Source: Candidatus Neoehrlichia procyonis str. RAC413 (lineage in GTDB: Bacteria; Pseudomonadota; Alphaproteobacteria; Rickettsiales; Anaplasmataceae). From it: 64,000 nucleotides of DNA. Both the position numbers and the translations under genes were made by a program. Under the pieces are notes generated by a model. That model saw only the letters and a program-made list of their open reading frames with translations, made no database searches and was not told where the DNA came from. Positions 45,257-56,219 of this stretch are shown here, in pieces; position 1 is the stretch's first letter, and each line of letters opens with the position of its first letter. The stretch spans positions 310,001 through 374,000 of the forward strand of contig NZ_LANX01000001.1 in NCBI RefSeq assembly GCF_000964795.1, read 5' to 3'.

Positions 45257-46420
45257 TCAGCTCAATTTATTAAAGTTATTAATAATATTTTCAACAACCC
45301 TTCTACTAAATAAGTCACATTCAATAATTGATGATAAAGAATTTACACTGCCATAACTTATCTTATCTAATGTTTTGTATATAACATCAACAATATCAAG
45401 AAATCCTATTTTAAAATTTAAAAACGCATTAACAGCAATTTCATTTGCTGCATTAATAATAATACTATTTGCATGATAATTTGATGACTTTAAAACATCA
45501 AATCCTAATTTTAATGCTGGAAATTGCTGAATGTTAGGTTTTATAAATGTTAATTTGCCCTGAGATGCCAAATTTAATTTTTTGCTATAAAATTTTCTTT
45601 CCGGCCAATATAATGTATAAAGAATAGGAATATTCATATCAGGTACTGACATTAATCCTACTGATGAACCATCTACGTAAGAAATCATTCCATGTATTAT
45701 TGCTTCAGGATGAATTATAACATCGATTTTACAAGGATTTAAAGAAAATAAATAATAAGCTTCTATTACTTCAAGAGACTTATTCACCATGGTAGCACTA
45801 TCAACAGAAATTTTTTTACCCATTTTCCACGTAGGATGATGTAACGTATCCTTAGGAGTAATATTCTTCATTTCATCATAATTTAAAAATAAAAATGGCC
45901 CACCTGAAGCAGTTAACGTAACCTTATCTATATAATTTTTATTATGAAGTATCTGAAAAATAGCATTATGTTCTGAATCAATAGGTAGTATATTTATGTT
46001 TTGTCTTTTTGCTTCATTAAGTAATAACTGCCCTCCACATACTATACTTTCCTTATTTGCTAAAGCTATAGTATTTACACCAAATTTTATTAAATTCATT
46101 ACAGAACATAATGCTGCAATACCTACAATTGCTACTATTGCACAATCTACATTTAAAGAACTAGCCATTTCTAATCCTTGTTCTCCAGCCTCAATTTGAA
46201 TACTTGTACCAGATAACAAGTCCTTTAATTCCTTATACAAATTAGTATCAACAATCACAACTTTTTTTGCATTGATTAATCTAGCTTGCAAAGCTAATAA
46301 CTGTACATTTTTTCTTGACGTTAACACCTCCACTGTAAAATCATTCGGATTATCAAATAAAATCTGCACTGCTTTTTGACCTATTACACCAGTAGAACCA
46401 AATATTGAAACTTTTTTCAC
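45257..46420 (-). CDS. dxr: 1-deoxy-D-xylulose 5-phosphate reductoisomerase
   Basis: A 387-residue enzyme of the second MEP-pathway step, NADPH- and metal-dependent. The N-terminal Rossmann motif [10 protein letters not shown], the substrate loop TASGGPF (normally SASGGPF), and [19 protein letters not shown] with the metal and substrate residues are all present. INAANEIAV lies toward the C-terminus. Normal length. It is directly downstream of nuoN on the same strand (gap about 36 bases). Confidence 0.96.
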   Translation of the reverse strand: MKKVSIFGSTGVIGQKAVQILFDNPNDFTVEVLTSRKNVQLLALQARLINAKKVVIVDTNLYKELKDLLSGTSIQIEAGEQGLEMASSLNVDCAIVAIVGIAALCSVMNLIKFGVNTIALANKESIVCGGQLLLNEAKRQNINILPIDSEHNAIFQILHNKNYIDKVTLTASGGPFLFLNYDEMKNITPKDTLHHPTWKMGKKISVDSATMVNKSLEVIEAYYLFSLNPCKIDVIIHPEAIIHGMISYVDGSSVGLMSVPDMNIPILYTLYWPERKFYSKKLNLASQGKLTFIKPNIQQFPALKLGFDVLKSSNYHANSIIINAANEIAVNAFLNFKIGFLDIVDVIYKTLDKISYGSVNSLSSIIECDLFSRRVVENIINNFNKLS

Positions 46421-46456
46421 TATATGTTAATGATTAATCTCATGTGTAAGCATTAT

Positions 46457-47878
46457 CTATTTAAAAAAATAAAAGTCAAACAAATAACCTAAAAAACCTT
46501 TCAGATAATTCATATATATATAAAAAAACAAATTAGCTGCAGCAGAGATAAATAAAATGACCAAAAAACCATTATTTTGCAAATCATATACACATGTGCT
46601 ATTACTTGAATCAAAATACATAGCTCTTACAATCCGCAAATAATAATAACACGCAACAACACTCATTAATGCAAATAACACTGCCAGTACAACAAAATCA
46701 TTTTCAATTAAGCTTAATAATATATCATACTTAATAAAGAACCCACCTAATGGTGGTATACCAGCCATAGATAGTACAATGATTGTCATACAAAAAGCTA
46801 TCAATGGGTTTCTACTGCATAAATTAGTTATATAAGATATATCACAATCATTATCCTTATATTGAAGTAACACAGCAAATATCCCTATGTTCATAATTAA
46901 ATACAATATTAAATACAATACAGATGCAACCATGCTACTACTAGTAAACATAGATATTGCTACCAGCATATACCCTACATGTCCTATAGCTGCATACGCA
47001 AAAAGCCTCTTTAGATTATTTTGCCTAATTGCACCAAATGATGAAATACACACAGACATTGCTGATACGCAAATCAATATTTGTTGCCAATGAATAACAT
47101 ACTTAAAAAATACCTCATTTAATATTCTAATAAACAATAAAATAAATGTTGCTTTTGGCACTATTGATAAAAATGCTGTAACAATTGTTGGACTACCTTG
47201 ATAAACATCTGGAGTCCAGATATGAAATGGTGCCACAGATAATTTAAAGCAAAAACTTATTAAGATAAAAATAATTCCTAATATTACCCCTAAAGGTACA
47301 TTCTCATTTTGAGAAAAATATTTTGATAATTCATTAAAACCTATATTATCAGAATATCCATATATCATAGATATTCCATACAACATAATACAAGAAGACA
47401 ATGCACCTAATATAAAGTACTTTATACCCGCTTCTGACGATTTAGGTAAGTGCTTATTAAAGCAAGTTAATGCATATAAAGATATGCTTTGAATTTCAAA
47501 TGATAGATAAAACGACAGTAAGTTATTTGCATCAATAAGTGTTATAAATCCAAATACTACAAATAAAATCATTATTGAAAATTCATAACAATATTCTTGT
47601 TTTGATACTAAAAACATTAATAAAATAACTGCACTTAAGCCTAAAATTACAATTTTAGACAGCCAAATATATAAATTTGATTTTAATAGTGAATTAAAAA
47701 TTACAACTTCATAAATATGAAATTTATATACTAACAAAACTATTGTGATAAATATGCTCGCCATAGAGAATACGTGTATTAGCAATTTGTCAAATTTTAT
47801 TCCTAATAGCAACAAGATCAAAGAAGAGCTAATCAAAAAAATTTCAGGTATAATATACAAAAAATCATTCCAATACAT
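46457..47878 (-). CDS. nuoN: NADH-quinone oxidoreductase subunit N
   Basis: A 473-residue antiporter-like membrane subunit of complex I with about 14 helices. The family signature includes the helix with AGIKYFILGALSSCIMLYG and the loop FKLSVAPFHIWTPDVYQGSP. It is the last gene of the run nuoJ-K-L-M-N (leftward), 18 bases after nuoM. dxr follows closely. Confidence 0.95.
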   Translation of the reverse strand: MYWNDFLYIIPEIFLISSSLILLLLGIKFDKLLIHVFSMASIFITIVLLVYKFHIYEVVIFNSLLKSNLYIWLSKIVILGLSAVILLMFLVSKQEYCYEFSIMILFVVFGFITLIDANNLLSFYLSFEIQSISLYALTCFNKHLPKSSEAGIKYFILGALSSCIMLYGISMIYGYSDNIGFNELSKYFSQNENVPLGVILGIIFILISFCFKLSVAPFHIWTPDVYQGSPTIVTAFLSIVPKATFILLFIRILNEVFFKYVIHWQQILICVSAMSVCISSFGAIRQNNLKRLFAYAAIGHVGYMLVAISMFTSSSMVASVLYLILYLIMNIGIFAVLLQYKDNDCDISYITNLCSRNPLIAFCMTIIVLSMAGIPPLGGFFIKYDILLSLIENDFVVLAVLFALMSVVACYYYLRIVRAMYFDSSNSTCVYDLQNNGFLVILFISAAANLFFYIYMNYLKGFLGYLFDFYFFK

Positions 47879-47896
47879 ATTATTACCATTAAGGTA

Positions 47897-49336
47897 TCAA
47901 AAAAATTTGTCCACTAACAATTGTTGAACTGGTAATCTTAAATAATCTAAAACAACGTGAGGACACAATCCTAAGAATACAATAAATATAGCTAAAAAAC
48001 TTAAAAGCGTTAGCTCTATTTTAGTTATATCATTTATCATAACATTACTATGCTGCCCCCATATTATTTTTTTGCATAAATACAACATATAAACTGCACT
48101 TAATATAATACCTATTGCAAAAAATGCTGTAACAAACCTTAGACTCTGAAAAATACCTAAAATAGATAAAAATTCACCAATAAATCCAGAAGTTCCTGGT
48201 ATACCCACCGAAGCCATACTAAAAATTATAAACATAAAAGAAAACTTTGGCATCGATAATGCTAGTCCACCATATTTATCTATATCTAAAGTATGTGCTC
48301 TATCATATATCATACCAACAGATAAAAATAATGCAGAAGAAATCAGTCCATGACTAACCATTTGAAAAATAGAACCTAAAATTCCATATTCACTAAACGA
48401 AAATATGCCAGCTGTCATAAAGCTCATATGTGCTATTGAAGAATATGCTATAAGTTTTTTTATATTTTTTTGAGCAAATGCTATTAAAGAAGTATAAATC
48501 AATGCTATGATGCTTAAAATTACAATAAATTTCGAGAAATAGATACTAGCTTCCGGTAACATAGGCAAAGAAAATCTTAAAAATCCATAACCACCAATTT
48601 TTATAAGTATACCTGCAAGTATTACTGACCCTATAGTAGGAGCTTGTACATGAGCATTAGGAAGCCAAGTATGAAAAGGAATCATTGGAATTTTTATTGA
48701 AAAAGAAGAAAAAAATGCTAACCACAACCACTTCTGTTCATTTATAGTAAGTTTATGAGAAAGAATGACACTTAATTTTTCTATACTAGTAACTCCGTCA
48801 GTAAATACATATATGTATATTATCGCTACTAAAAATAATAATGATCCAAATAAAGTATAAAGAAATAACTTAAAAGCCGCATATACTTTATCTTGATGAC
48901 CCCAAATTCCAATAATAAAAAATATAGGAATAAGTACAGCCTCAAAGAATACATAAAACATAATAATATTCAGTGATACAAAAACACATATAATTAATCC
49001 TTCAAGAAGCAAAAATAATGATAAAAATGGTTGTAATTTTTGAAATTTACTATCTAAAATAAATATGCTACATATAAAAAATAAAAAAGTAGTAAGTGAG
49101 ACAAATACTATAGATATCCCATCTAATCCTACAGCTAGGTTATCTATTAGCTGTTGAGTAAACTGAAATCCTGACTTATCATAATTAAATTTTAAAAGTA
49201 ATACTATATTCAGAACCAGCACTATACTGCAAATGAATAAAGGTATTATCTTTACGGATAAAGAATCATTTTTAAATCTTACTATCGATAAAAATATTGC
49301 TCCTACAACAGGAAAAATAATCATTAAAAATATCAC
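47897..49336 (-). CDS. nuoM: NADH-quinone oxidoreductase subunit M
   Basis: A 479-residue membrane subunit with proton-channel helices. Key features are FFEAVLIPIFFIIGIWG with the conserved helix-5 Glu and FSIKIPMIPFHTWLPNAHVQAPT with Lys and His of the channel. KKLIAYSSIAHMSF follows. It overlaps no neighbour; gaps are 18 bases to nuoN and 5 bases from nuoL. Confidence 0.96.
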   Translation of the reverse strand: MIFLMIIFPVVGAIFLSIVRFKNDSLSVKIIPLFICSIVLVLNIVLLLKFNYDKSGFQFTQQLIDNLAVGLDGISIVFVSLTTFLFFICSIFILDSKFQKLQPFLSLFLLLEGLIICVFVSLNIIMFYVFFEAVLIPIFFIIGIWGHQDKVYAAFKLFLYTLFGSLLFLVAIIYIYVFTDGVTSIEKLSVILSHKLTINEQKWLWLAFFSSFSIKIPMIPFHTWLPNAHVQAPTIGSVILAGILIKIGGYGFLRFSLPMLPEASIYFSKFIVILSIIALIYTSLIAFAQKNIKKLIAYSSIAHMSFMTAGIFSFSEYGILGSIFQMVSHGLISSALFLSVGMIYDRAHTLDIDKYGGLALSMPKFSFMFIIFSMASVGIPGTSGFIGEFLSILGIFQSLRFVTAFFAIGIILSAVYMLYLCKKIIWGQHSNVMINDITKIELTLLSFLAIFIVFLGLCPHVVLDYLRLPVQQLLVDKFF

Positions 49337-49341
49337 TATTT

Positions 49342-51207
49342 TTAAAACCCTATATTATTATAAATAAAGTACATTACAATCCCTATTAAGCCTATTAGCA
49401 TAATAAAAGCATAATCAAAAATATATCCTGTTTGAATTTTGGTAGCACATTTTGCGCAAAAATCTACCGCCTTAGTAATACCACCTAAACAAAAATAATC
49501 AACAACTTTTTTATCAATATTGATCCATAAGATACCCGATATTCTTTCTATTGGTACCACAATTAAGTGATTGTATATTTTATCAAAATACCATTTATTA
49601 TGTAAAAAATTATATAATACTTTTAAATTCAAGTCCCTACAATACTGAAAATAGTAAATTAAATATGACGCTACAATTCCCATAATACTGAGAATAACAG
49701 GTAAATATTCTATAAATAATCCAACTTTTTGATGGTGAAAAATTATAATACTATCTTTCCAAAAATCACCCATACTAATAAAATCTTTTGCTAATATACC
49801 AGAACTTATAGATCCTATAGCTAAAATCAATAAAGGTATTAACATCATATACTTTGATTCATGAACCGAATTATCTTCAGGTTTTGATCCATGAAATACT
49901 GTAATAATTAGCTTCCAAGAATAATAAGACGTTAAAAATGCGACTATATTTCCAATAATAAAGCTAAAAATATTCACATGATAACTACTTTCAATAATTA
50001 AGTCTTTAGAATAAAATCCCGCAAATGGAAATATTCCAGCAAGAGACAAAGAACCTATCCATGTCAATAAATATGTAAATGGCACTTTCTTCCAACTATT
50101 ACCACTCATATTACTCACTTTTTGCTCACCATTCATTGAATGAATAATATTTCCAGCAGATAAAAATAGTAAAGACTTAAAAAATGCATGAGTCATTAAG
50201 TGAAACATAGCCATATTATACGCCGATGCTCCACATGCAATAAACATATATCCTAATTGACTACACGTTGAATAAGCTATTATTTTCTTAATATCGTCTT
50301 GTACAATAGCAACAGTAGCTGCAAAAAAACATGTAACCATTCCTACCAATAGTATTAACTCACGAGAAAACTGAGATACCTCAAATAAAGGAAAACATCT
50401 AACAACAAGAAATACACCAGCCGTAACCATTGTTGCAGCATGAATAAGAGCAGAAGCTGGGGTAGGACCTTCCATTGCATCAGGAAGCCAAGTATGTAAT
50501 CCAATTTGTGCAGACTTTCCCATACAACCAATAAAAAGCAATATACAAATTATATGAATTGCATTAACTTCATAACCAAATATGTTAATAATATAATCAA
50601 TTGTATGTGAGTTTACATAACTAAATATTTTTACAAAATCTAACGTATTAAAGACTATAAAAATTAACAAAATTCCTAGTATAAAGGAAAAATCACCTAT
50701 CCTATTAATAATAAATGCTTTCATTGCAGCCTTAGTAGCAGATGCCCTATGAAACCAAAATCCTATTAATAAGTAAGAGCATAATCCTACTCCCTCCCAA
50801 CCAAAAAAAAGTTGTAAAAAATTATTACTACTAACCAACATTAGCATAAAAAAAGTAAATAATGACAAATAAGAAAAGAACCTAACCGCACTTTTGTCAT
50901 GATGCATATATTCAATTGAATATAAATGTATAACTGAAGATATTGTGGTCACTATCATTAACATCATTACTGTCAGCCGATCTATATAAATAGACCAATT
51001 TACCTGTAGCTTATCTATATGAATCCAAGTCATAATATCTACATTATAACTTTCTTGAAAAGTTAAAAACAAATACCACGCTAATATAGAAGAAATTATA
51101 ACACAACATGAAGAAGATATTTGGACAAATAATCTATTATCTATTAATTTGCATAAAACAGAACCTGCTAAAGGTAAAAATACACATAGCAGTTCAATAG
51201 CAATCAT
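49342..51207 (-). CDS. nuoL: NADH-quinone oxidoreductase subunit L
   Basis: A 621-residue distal antiporter-like subunit of complex I. Hallmarks are FFGWEGVGLCSYLLIGFWF, GKSAQIGLHTWLPDAMEGPTPASALIHAATMV and KKIIAYSTCSQLGYM. The long C-terminal lateral-helix region is present. Ends five bases before nuoM starts, so likely co-translated. Confidence 0.97.
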   Translation of the reverse strand: MIAIELLCVFLPLAGSVLCKLIDNRLFVQISSSCCVIISSILAWYLFLTFQESYNVDIMTWIHIDKLQVNWSIYIDRLTVMMLMIVTTISSVIHLYSIEYMHHDKSAVRFFSYLSLFTFFMLMLVSSNNFLQLFFGWEGVGLCSYLLIGFWFHRASATKAAMKAFIINRIGDFSFILGILLIFIVFNTLDFVKIFSYVNSHTIDYIINIFGYEVNAIHIICILLFIGCMGKSAQIGLHTWLPDAMEGPTPASALIHAATMVTAGVFLVVRCFPLFEVSQFSRELILLVGMVTCFFAATVAIVQDDIKKIIAYSTCSQLGYMFIACGASAYNMAMFHLMTHAFFKSLLFLSAGNIIHSMNGEQKVSNMSGNSWKKVPFTYLLTWIGSLSLAGIFPFAGFYSKDLIIESSYHVNIFSFIIGNIVAFLTSYYSWKLIITVFHGSKPEDNSVHESKYMMLIPLLILAIGSISSGILAKDFISMGDFWKDSIIIFHHQKVGLFIEYLPVILSIMGIVASYLIYYFQYCRDLNLKVLYNFLHNKWYFDKIYNHLIVVPIERISGILWINIDKKVVDYFCLGGITKAVDFCAKCATKIQTGYIFDYAFIMLIGLIGIVMYFIYNNIGF

Positions 51208-51298
51208 AAAATTTTCTTAAGATAAATTTACTTAAACAAAAAATAACGCATTTTAACAAATTTGCCAACACTATATATATATCATAGTAAGTACAAAC

Positions 51299-51625
51299 TT
51301 ATCCTTTCATTGTATTCACTTTATCAATATCAATATTACCACAACTCCTAAAGTACACAACAATTATTGCAAGTCCTACAGCAGATTCTGCTGCTGCAAC
51401 AGTTAAAATAAATATAGTAAATACTTGCCCTAAAATATTGCCCTGATATACAGAAAAAGCAACAAAATTTATATTCACAGCTAATAACATCAGTTCTATA
51501 GACAACAATATAGTAATAATACTTTTACGATTAATAAAAATTCCGCACATTCCTATAGTAAACAATATAGCCGCTAAAATAAGAAAATGATTTAAAGTAA
51601 TACCAGCATCAATCAATATCTTCAT
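51299..51625 (-). CDS. nuoK: NADH-quinone oxidoreductase subunit K
   Basis: A 108-residue, three-helix membrane subunit with the conserved acidic helix residues ([18 protein letters not shown]) and the [12 protein letters not shown] segment. The frame is open from 51715, but an AAGGAG box at about 51632-51637 points to the ATG at 51625 ([11 protein letters not shown]), which fits the family length. This start lies inside the end of nuoJ, overlapping by 17 bases, as is common for coupled membrane subunits. Confidence 0.95.
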   Translation of the reverse strand: MKILIDAGITLNHFLILAAILFTIGMCGIFINRKSIITILLSIELMLLAVNINFVAFSVYQGNILGQVFTIFILTVAAAESAVGLAIIVVYFRSCGNIDIDKVNTMKG

Positions 51626-52289
51626 CTTTAACTCCTTGTAAAAACTCAGGATCTGCCAATCTGATAGATGAATCTCTAGATACTTGTTTATACACATCTT
51701 GCCTATATACATCATCCTTATGATGAAGTGTTAACACTAATGCAGCAGTGACTGAAATTAAAAGTAAAATACCAGATAAGTGAAATACGTACATATAATC
51801 TGTATATATCACATTACCTATAATAAACATATTTTCCATGTTAATATCTTGATTTTTAACAACATCACTTCTTATATGAGAATTTTGAATAACTAATACC
51901 ATATCAATAAAAAATACTACTCCACACATTAAACTTATAATAAAATACTTAACAAATCCCTGTCTAATTCTAGAATAATTAGTATCTATCATCATAACAA
52001 CAAATAAAAATAATACTGCCACTGCTCCGACATATACTATAACAACTAACATTGCTATAAATTCTGCTCCTAGTAATATAAATAATGTACTAGATATAAA
52101 AAAAGTAAGAATCAAACTCAATACAGAATATACAGGATTTGAAGACATGACTACTGTAATAGCAGAAGCGATTAAAAAAAATGAAAAGAAGTAAAACAAA
52201 AAATAAATCATTAGAGTACTGAGACTCGGATAAACTGCCAATAAAAAATATAACATATGAAAAAATATTAGCAATTGTAATAATAACAA
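51609..52289 (-). CDS. nuoJ: NADH-quinone oxidoreductase subunit J
   Basis: A 226-residue five-helix membrane subunit. Features are [27 protein letters not shown], with the pi-bulge helix region ([18 protein letters not shown]), one of the most conserved parts of complex I. The C-terminus is polar and overlaps nuoK. First gene of the five-gene nuo group; nuoH is not adjacent. Confidence 0.94.
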   Translation of the reverse strand: MLLLQLLIFFHMLYFLLAVYPSLSTLMIYFLFYFFSFFLIASAITVVMSSNPVYSVLSLILTFFISSTLFILLGAEFIAMLVVIVYVGAVAVLFLFVVMMIDTNYSRIRQGFVKYFIISLMCGVVFFIDMVLVIQNSHIRSDVVKNQDINMENMFIIGNVIYTDYMYVFHLSGILLLISVTAALVLTLHHKDDVYRQDVYKQVSRDSSIRLADPEFLQGVKDEDID

Positions 52290-52968
52290 TAATAAAGTAT
52301 CACTTATATAATGATTTTATACATCACACTCTACATATTACTCACTAATAGTAGATCAAACATTACCAATTGACAAGGATATTTCAATAAGCATAACACT
52401 AAAGCAGTATTAAATAAAATAAAATAAAATAAAATAAAATAAAACAATCCAACCTAAAATAACTTACATATTACCAGTAATTAGTATAAAATATTTCTTA
52501 TATATAATATTTAATTATTATTCTTTTTTAAATAAATATAACAAAGCAAATATCCATGTATATCTAATAATTGCAACATTAAATTTTATTCTTACATTTA
52601 AGTAATACACTTGATACTAATAAAATTTATAATATCATCAAATCACTTAAAGTAAGTATTCATAGGTCGTTGATATTTATAAATCCTAAGTAGAAGCATA
52701 AGTTTTAGCCTTTCCTCTTATTACTTATTTAACACATACAAATTATTAAATTTTTTAAAGATATATAATTAAATATATAATTCTTTCTATATAAACCTAG
52801 TCTTTTTTTAATAGAATTACAATTCTATATATCACTATTTTCACAGCATAAATATTTTTTAAAATGGTTTAAGCTATATGATCATTTATGTTTAACAACT
52901 CTCAAACAAAATTTTTACGCATTTAAAATAAAAAACTCAAGAACTATACCAAAAACTTAGACTTCCAC
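52290..52968. other. Gene-free region with a pentanucleotide repeat
   Basis: The 680 bases between nuoF (upstream) and nuoJ contain no open frame or RNA that I recognise, only the AAAAT microsatellite listed next. The promoter for nuoJKLMN is expected here. Confidence 0.5.
52412..52444 (+). repeat. (AAAAT)n microsatellite, five full copies
   Basis: Five uninterrupted AAAAT units (52416-52440) plus partial units on each side, about 125 bases upstream of the nuoJ start. Copy number could vary between strains; its distance from nuoJ makes an effect on expression possible but speculative. Confidence 0.9.
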
Positions 52969-54231
52969 CTAATTAGCAACCCTACGCTCAACAACATGTC
53001 TAAAATGTCTTAACAATCCTTGAATAGGCCATGCAGCAGCATCACCTAATGCGCATATAGTATGCCCTTCTATTTGAGTACTAATATTAAGTAATAAATC
53101 AATATCCTCATAATTAGCATTTCCATTAACCATTCTTCTCATGATTTTCCACATCCATCCAGTACCCTCTCTACATGGCGTACATTGTCCACAAGATTCA
53201 TGCATATAAAAATGAGATAATCTCTCTATAGCTTCAACTAAATCTGTAGATTTATCCATAACAATTAATCCTGCAGTTCCTAGGCCAGATTGCACAGCCC
53301 TTAAAGAATCAAAATCCATATTAACATCATCACATATTGATTTTGGCAACATAGGAACAGAAGATCCACCTGGAATTACAGCCAACAAATTATCCCATCC
53401 TCCTCGTACTCCACCTGCATACTTTTCTATTAATTCTCTCATGCTAATTCCTAACTCTTCCTCAACATTACAAGGATTATTAACATGTCCAGAAATACAA
53501 AAAATTTTTGTTCCCGTATTATTTGGCTTACCAAGAGAAGCAAACCAATTCCCACCTCTCCTTAAAATATCTCCAATAACAGCAATAGTTTCAACATTAT
53601 TTATAGTAGTTGGACATCCATATAATCCTACAGCAGCAGGAAATGGTGGTTTCAATCTTGGCATTCCTTTCCGTCCCTCTAAAGATTCTAATTGTGCACT
53701 TTCTTCCCCACATATATATGCTCCCGCTCCTCTATGAATAAAAATATTTAAATCATAGCCTGAATCACATGCATTTTTACCAACTAAATTATTATTATAT
53801 GCTTCTTCTAACGCATGAAATAACACTAAATATTCATTATAAAACTCTCCTCTAATATAAATGTAAGCAGTATTCACATTCATTGCAAAACTTGCTATTA
53901 ATATTCCCTCTATAATTTTATGAGGTTCATACCTAATTATGTTACGATCTTTACATGTTCCAGGTTCTGACTCATCAGCATTAACTATTAAATATGCACA
54001 TTGATTTTTAGGTCTAACTTTTGGCATAAAGCTCCATTTCATACCTGTAGGAAAGCCTGCTCCACCTCTTCCACGTAATCCTGAATCTTTTACTTCTTGA
54101 ATAATGCGTTCTGAACCTAATGATAATATTTTTTTTATATTACTCCAAGTACCACGCTTTTTGGCAGCACTTAAATAAGGGCTGTCATGACCATTAAGAT
54201 TTGTAAAAATTTTATCACTATCTTTTAGCAT
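52969..54231 (-). CDS. nuoF: NADH-quinone oxidoreductase subunit F
   Basis: A 420-residue NADH- and FMN-binding subunit. [16 protein letters not shown] binds [26 protein letters not shown] is the second glycine-rich motif, and [11 protein letters not shown] with a later Cys (TICALGD) holds cluster N3. Complete length. It is upstream of the nuoJ-N group but separated by 680 bases, so probably has its own transcript. No nuoE or nuoG neighbour is in the window. Confidence 0.97.
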   Translation of the reverse strand: MLKDSDKIFTNLNGHDSPYLSAAKKRGTWSNIKKILSLGSERIIQEVKDSGLRGRGGAGFPTGMKWSFMPKVRPKNQCAYLIVNADESEPGTCKDRNIIRYEPHKIIEGILIASFAMNVNTAYIYIRGEFYNEYLVLFHALEEAYNNNLVGKNACDSGYDLNIFIHRGAGAYICGEESAQLESLEGRKGMPRLKPPFPAAVGLYGCPTTINNVETIAVIGDILRRGGNWFASLGKPNNTGTKIFCISGHVNNPCNVEEELGISMRELIEKYAGGVRGGWDNLLAVIPGGSSVPMLPKSICDDVNMDFDSLRAVQSGLGTAGLIVMDKSTDLVEAIERLSHFYMHESCGQCTPCREGTGWMWKIMRRMVNGNANYEDIDLLLNISTQIEGHTICALGDAAAWPIQGLLRHFRHVVERRVAN

Positions 54232-54586
54232 ATTTTATTACATAAATATCTTATAAACAAAAATATTATAACTTTAGCAGAATTAATAATAGCCTACAAT
54301 CATTCTTATTTAAATAATGTAACAACCTCATTAATCAAATATTTCCTAATAAATTAACAATATAATACTCAAATGCTTATTATTTTTAACATAGATGAAA
54401 ATTTTAATAAATCACAATCCTACTCTCTCAATTAACCACATTTAACATAATCACCATGTAATATATATATACTAAAGTAATTTTTTATCTTAAAAATGAT
54501 TTAACTCAAATAATTTACAATATTTATTAATAGCTATAAAATATTAACTTTTTCAGTGATTCATACTTACCGTAATTTAAATACAT
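54232..54586. other. Gene-free AT-rich gap
   Basis: The 355 bases between nuoF and the diverged dehydrogenase gene show no open frame, RNA or clear hairpin. Confidence 0.5.
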
Positions 54587-55684
54587 TCAAATATCAAATC
54601 TATTAGAAAGCTCAAGCAATCCATTTTTCCAAGCAAACCCTAACTTAACTATATCATCAATTACTAAAATATCACTTCTGGTCACTTCTGCAATGTATAC
54701 TGCATAAGTAGAAATGCTTGATAATATTGAACATATAAAATTTTTATATTTGCTATTACGCAAAATATCTACATTATAATCTACATTTTCTGCTTTATAC
54801 AGCCCTGTTGATAAATCTAAAGTCTGATTTACATTACCATTATATGTATCATATTTACGATAAAACCCCCCATTAAGACCATTGTACCCTGTTACTTTAT
54901 CAGATATCATTTGAAAAATAATTTCAGGTATTTGAGTATAAGCTACAAACAATAGATCGTCTTTTGATATAATACTAACTAACTCTTTTAATTTTAATAT
55001 AAATATATCTAATCCAATACTATCTAATAATCTAAAAATTCCTAATTTTGAATTACATATATGTTCATTTATTATCCTATCTACAATATCTACATCTATT
55101 TTAAAATTATAAGAATTTATTAAAGAAATAATAATCCAAAAATACCCCATTCTATCAATCAATAATCCAGCAATATCATTACAAAGTATCACTTTTTTAT
55201 TTAATTTACCTTCGCAAAATTCCCGAAATACTGCTAATACATTTCCTGAATTTCCAGAGTGCACAACATATTCTATTAAATTTGAATTTTTAAACATGTA
55301 AGAGAAATGTGCTACAATTAATCTTTTAGAGATTTTTGATGATAGCTTATCACATAACGTACTTAATGATATTACTGTACTATTTAAAGCAATAATTGTA
55401 TCAATATTAATGTACTCAACAATTTTATTATATAATAAACACTTATCCTTTACAGAGTTGGTCATTGAATCAATTATCAAATCTGCAAATTTTAAGCTAT
55501 CAATATTGTTTTCCAAAGTATTTATTTGAATGGGATAACCTATATTATCTACCACATCTTGATATAATACATCCTTATCATCTGTATAATAAAGTGCTAC
55601 TGATATACCTATATTTGCCATAAACTTTGCTACATGTTGACTAGGAAGATCAATTCCTAAAATTGCTACCCTTCTTATTTGCAC
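54587..55684 (-). CDS. Diverged 3-hydroxyacyl-CoA dehydrogenase-like protein
   Basis: A 365-residue protein with the layout of short-chain HCDH proteins: Rossmann start (RRVAILGIDLPSQHVAKFMA), a catalytic-His segment (VAHFSYMFKNSNLIEYVV) matching the family's G.HFFNP...LVEVV, an N-D-I-A-G-L-L-I-D-R-M segment matching PGF..NR, LLDSIGLDIF matching MDLVGLD, and C-terminal VIDDIVKLGFAWKNGLLEL. The glycine-rich GxGxxG is degraded to GIDLPS, and the NPP after the His is lost. It may have weakened or changed activity. It starts with GTG preceded by GAGGG. The short C-terminal repeat domain suggests an FadB-like relative. Whether it is still an enzyme is open. Confidence 0.7.
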   Translation of the reverse strand: MQIRRVAILGIDLPSQHVAKFMANIGISVALYYTDDKDVLYQDVVDNIGYPIQINTLENNIDSLKFADLIIDSMTNSVKDKCLLYNKIVEYINIDTIIALNSTVISLSTLCDKLSSKISKRLIVAHFSYMFKNSNLIEYVVHSGNSGNVLAVFREFCEGKLNKKVILCNDIAGLLIDRMGYFWIIISLINSYNFKIDVDIVDRIINEHICNSKLGIFRLLDSIGLDIFILKLKELVSIISKDDLLFVAYTQIPEIIFQMISDKVTGYNGLNGGFYRKYDTYNGNVNQTLDLSTGLYKAENVDYNVDILRNSKYKNFICSILSSISTYAVYIAEVTRSDILVIDDIVKLGFAWKNGLLELSNRFDI

Positions 55685-55775
55685 AAATACCCTCTTAATA
55701 TACAGTTTTCACCAAACATTAGCTACTTCTTAATAGTTTATTGTAAAACAAAAAAATATAAAAAATTAAACTAAA

Positions 55776-56219
55776 TTATGAACCACCATATTCATCTTCT
55801 ATTTTCTTTACAATCTCTTCTGGAGGATTTTCTCCCCAGCCAGAATATAGTATCTGACCATATAGTGCAACATCTATAGAACCACTTTTACTTTTTGCAA
55901 GGAACATTTCGCGCTTATTTTTATCAACCAGTACATAATGCCACGCAAATCTTCCTTTATCTTTACCACGTACAAGAAATAAACAATCTATTCTACTTTT
56001 TTTTGCAGAGTCAGCAAAACTCTCCCTATTTGCCTTACTTTTTCTTACAATACTTTTTCTATCAGAAAATGCTCCTTCATTTTTGTTTTTTTCTACTAAA
56101 TTTAAAAACTGATTATTAGAAGCTGAATTTTCACTATTTTTAAATTTTTCAGTAAATGAACCCATTTTTTTTAATTTTGAAATAAAGCTATCTCGAGAAG
56201 TATCATTTTGATCTGTCAT
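55776..56219 (-). CDS. Conserved-looking hypothetical protein
   Basis: Starts at the ATG at 56219 (MTDQND); a GTG 12 bases upstream is inside the AGGTG box region and less likely. The 147-residue product has a polar, probably disordered N-terminal half (Ser/Asn/Lys-rich) and a compact C-terminal half with the alternating pattern FLVRGKDKGRFAWHYVLVD...FLAKSKSGSIDVALYGQILYSGWG, likely a small beta domain. It ends with GENPPEEIVKKIEDEYGGS. I recall similar hypotheticals in Rickettsiales but know no function. Confidence 0.65.
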   Translation of the reverse strand: MTDQNDTSRDSFISKLKKMGSFTEKFKNSENSASNNQFLNLVEKNKNEGAFSDRKSIVRKSKANRESFADSAKKSRIDCLFLVRGKDKGRFAWHYVLVDKNKREMFLAKSKSGSIDVALYGQILYSGWGENPPEEIVKKIEDEYGGS

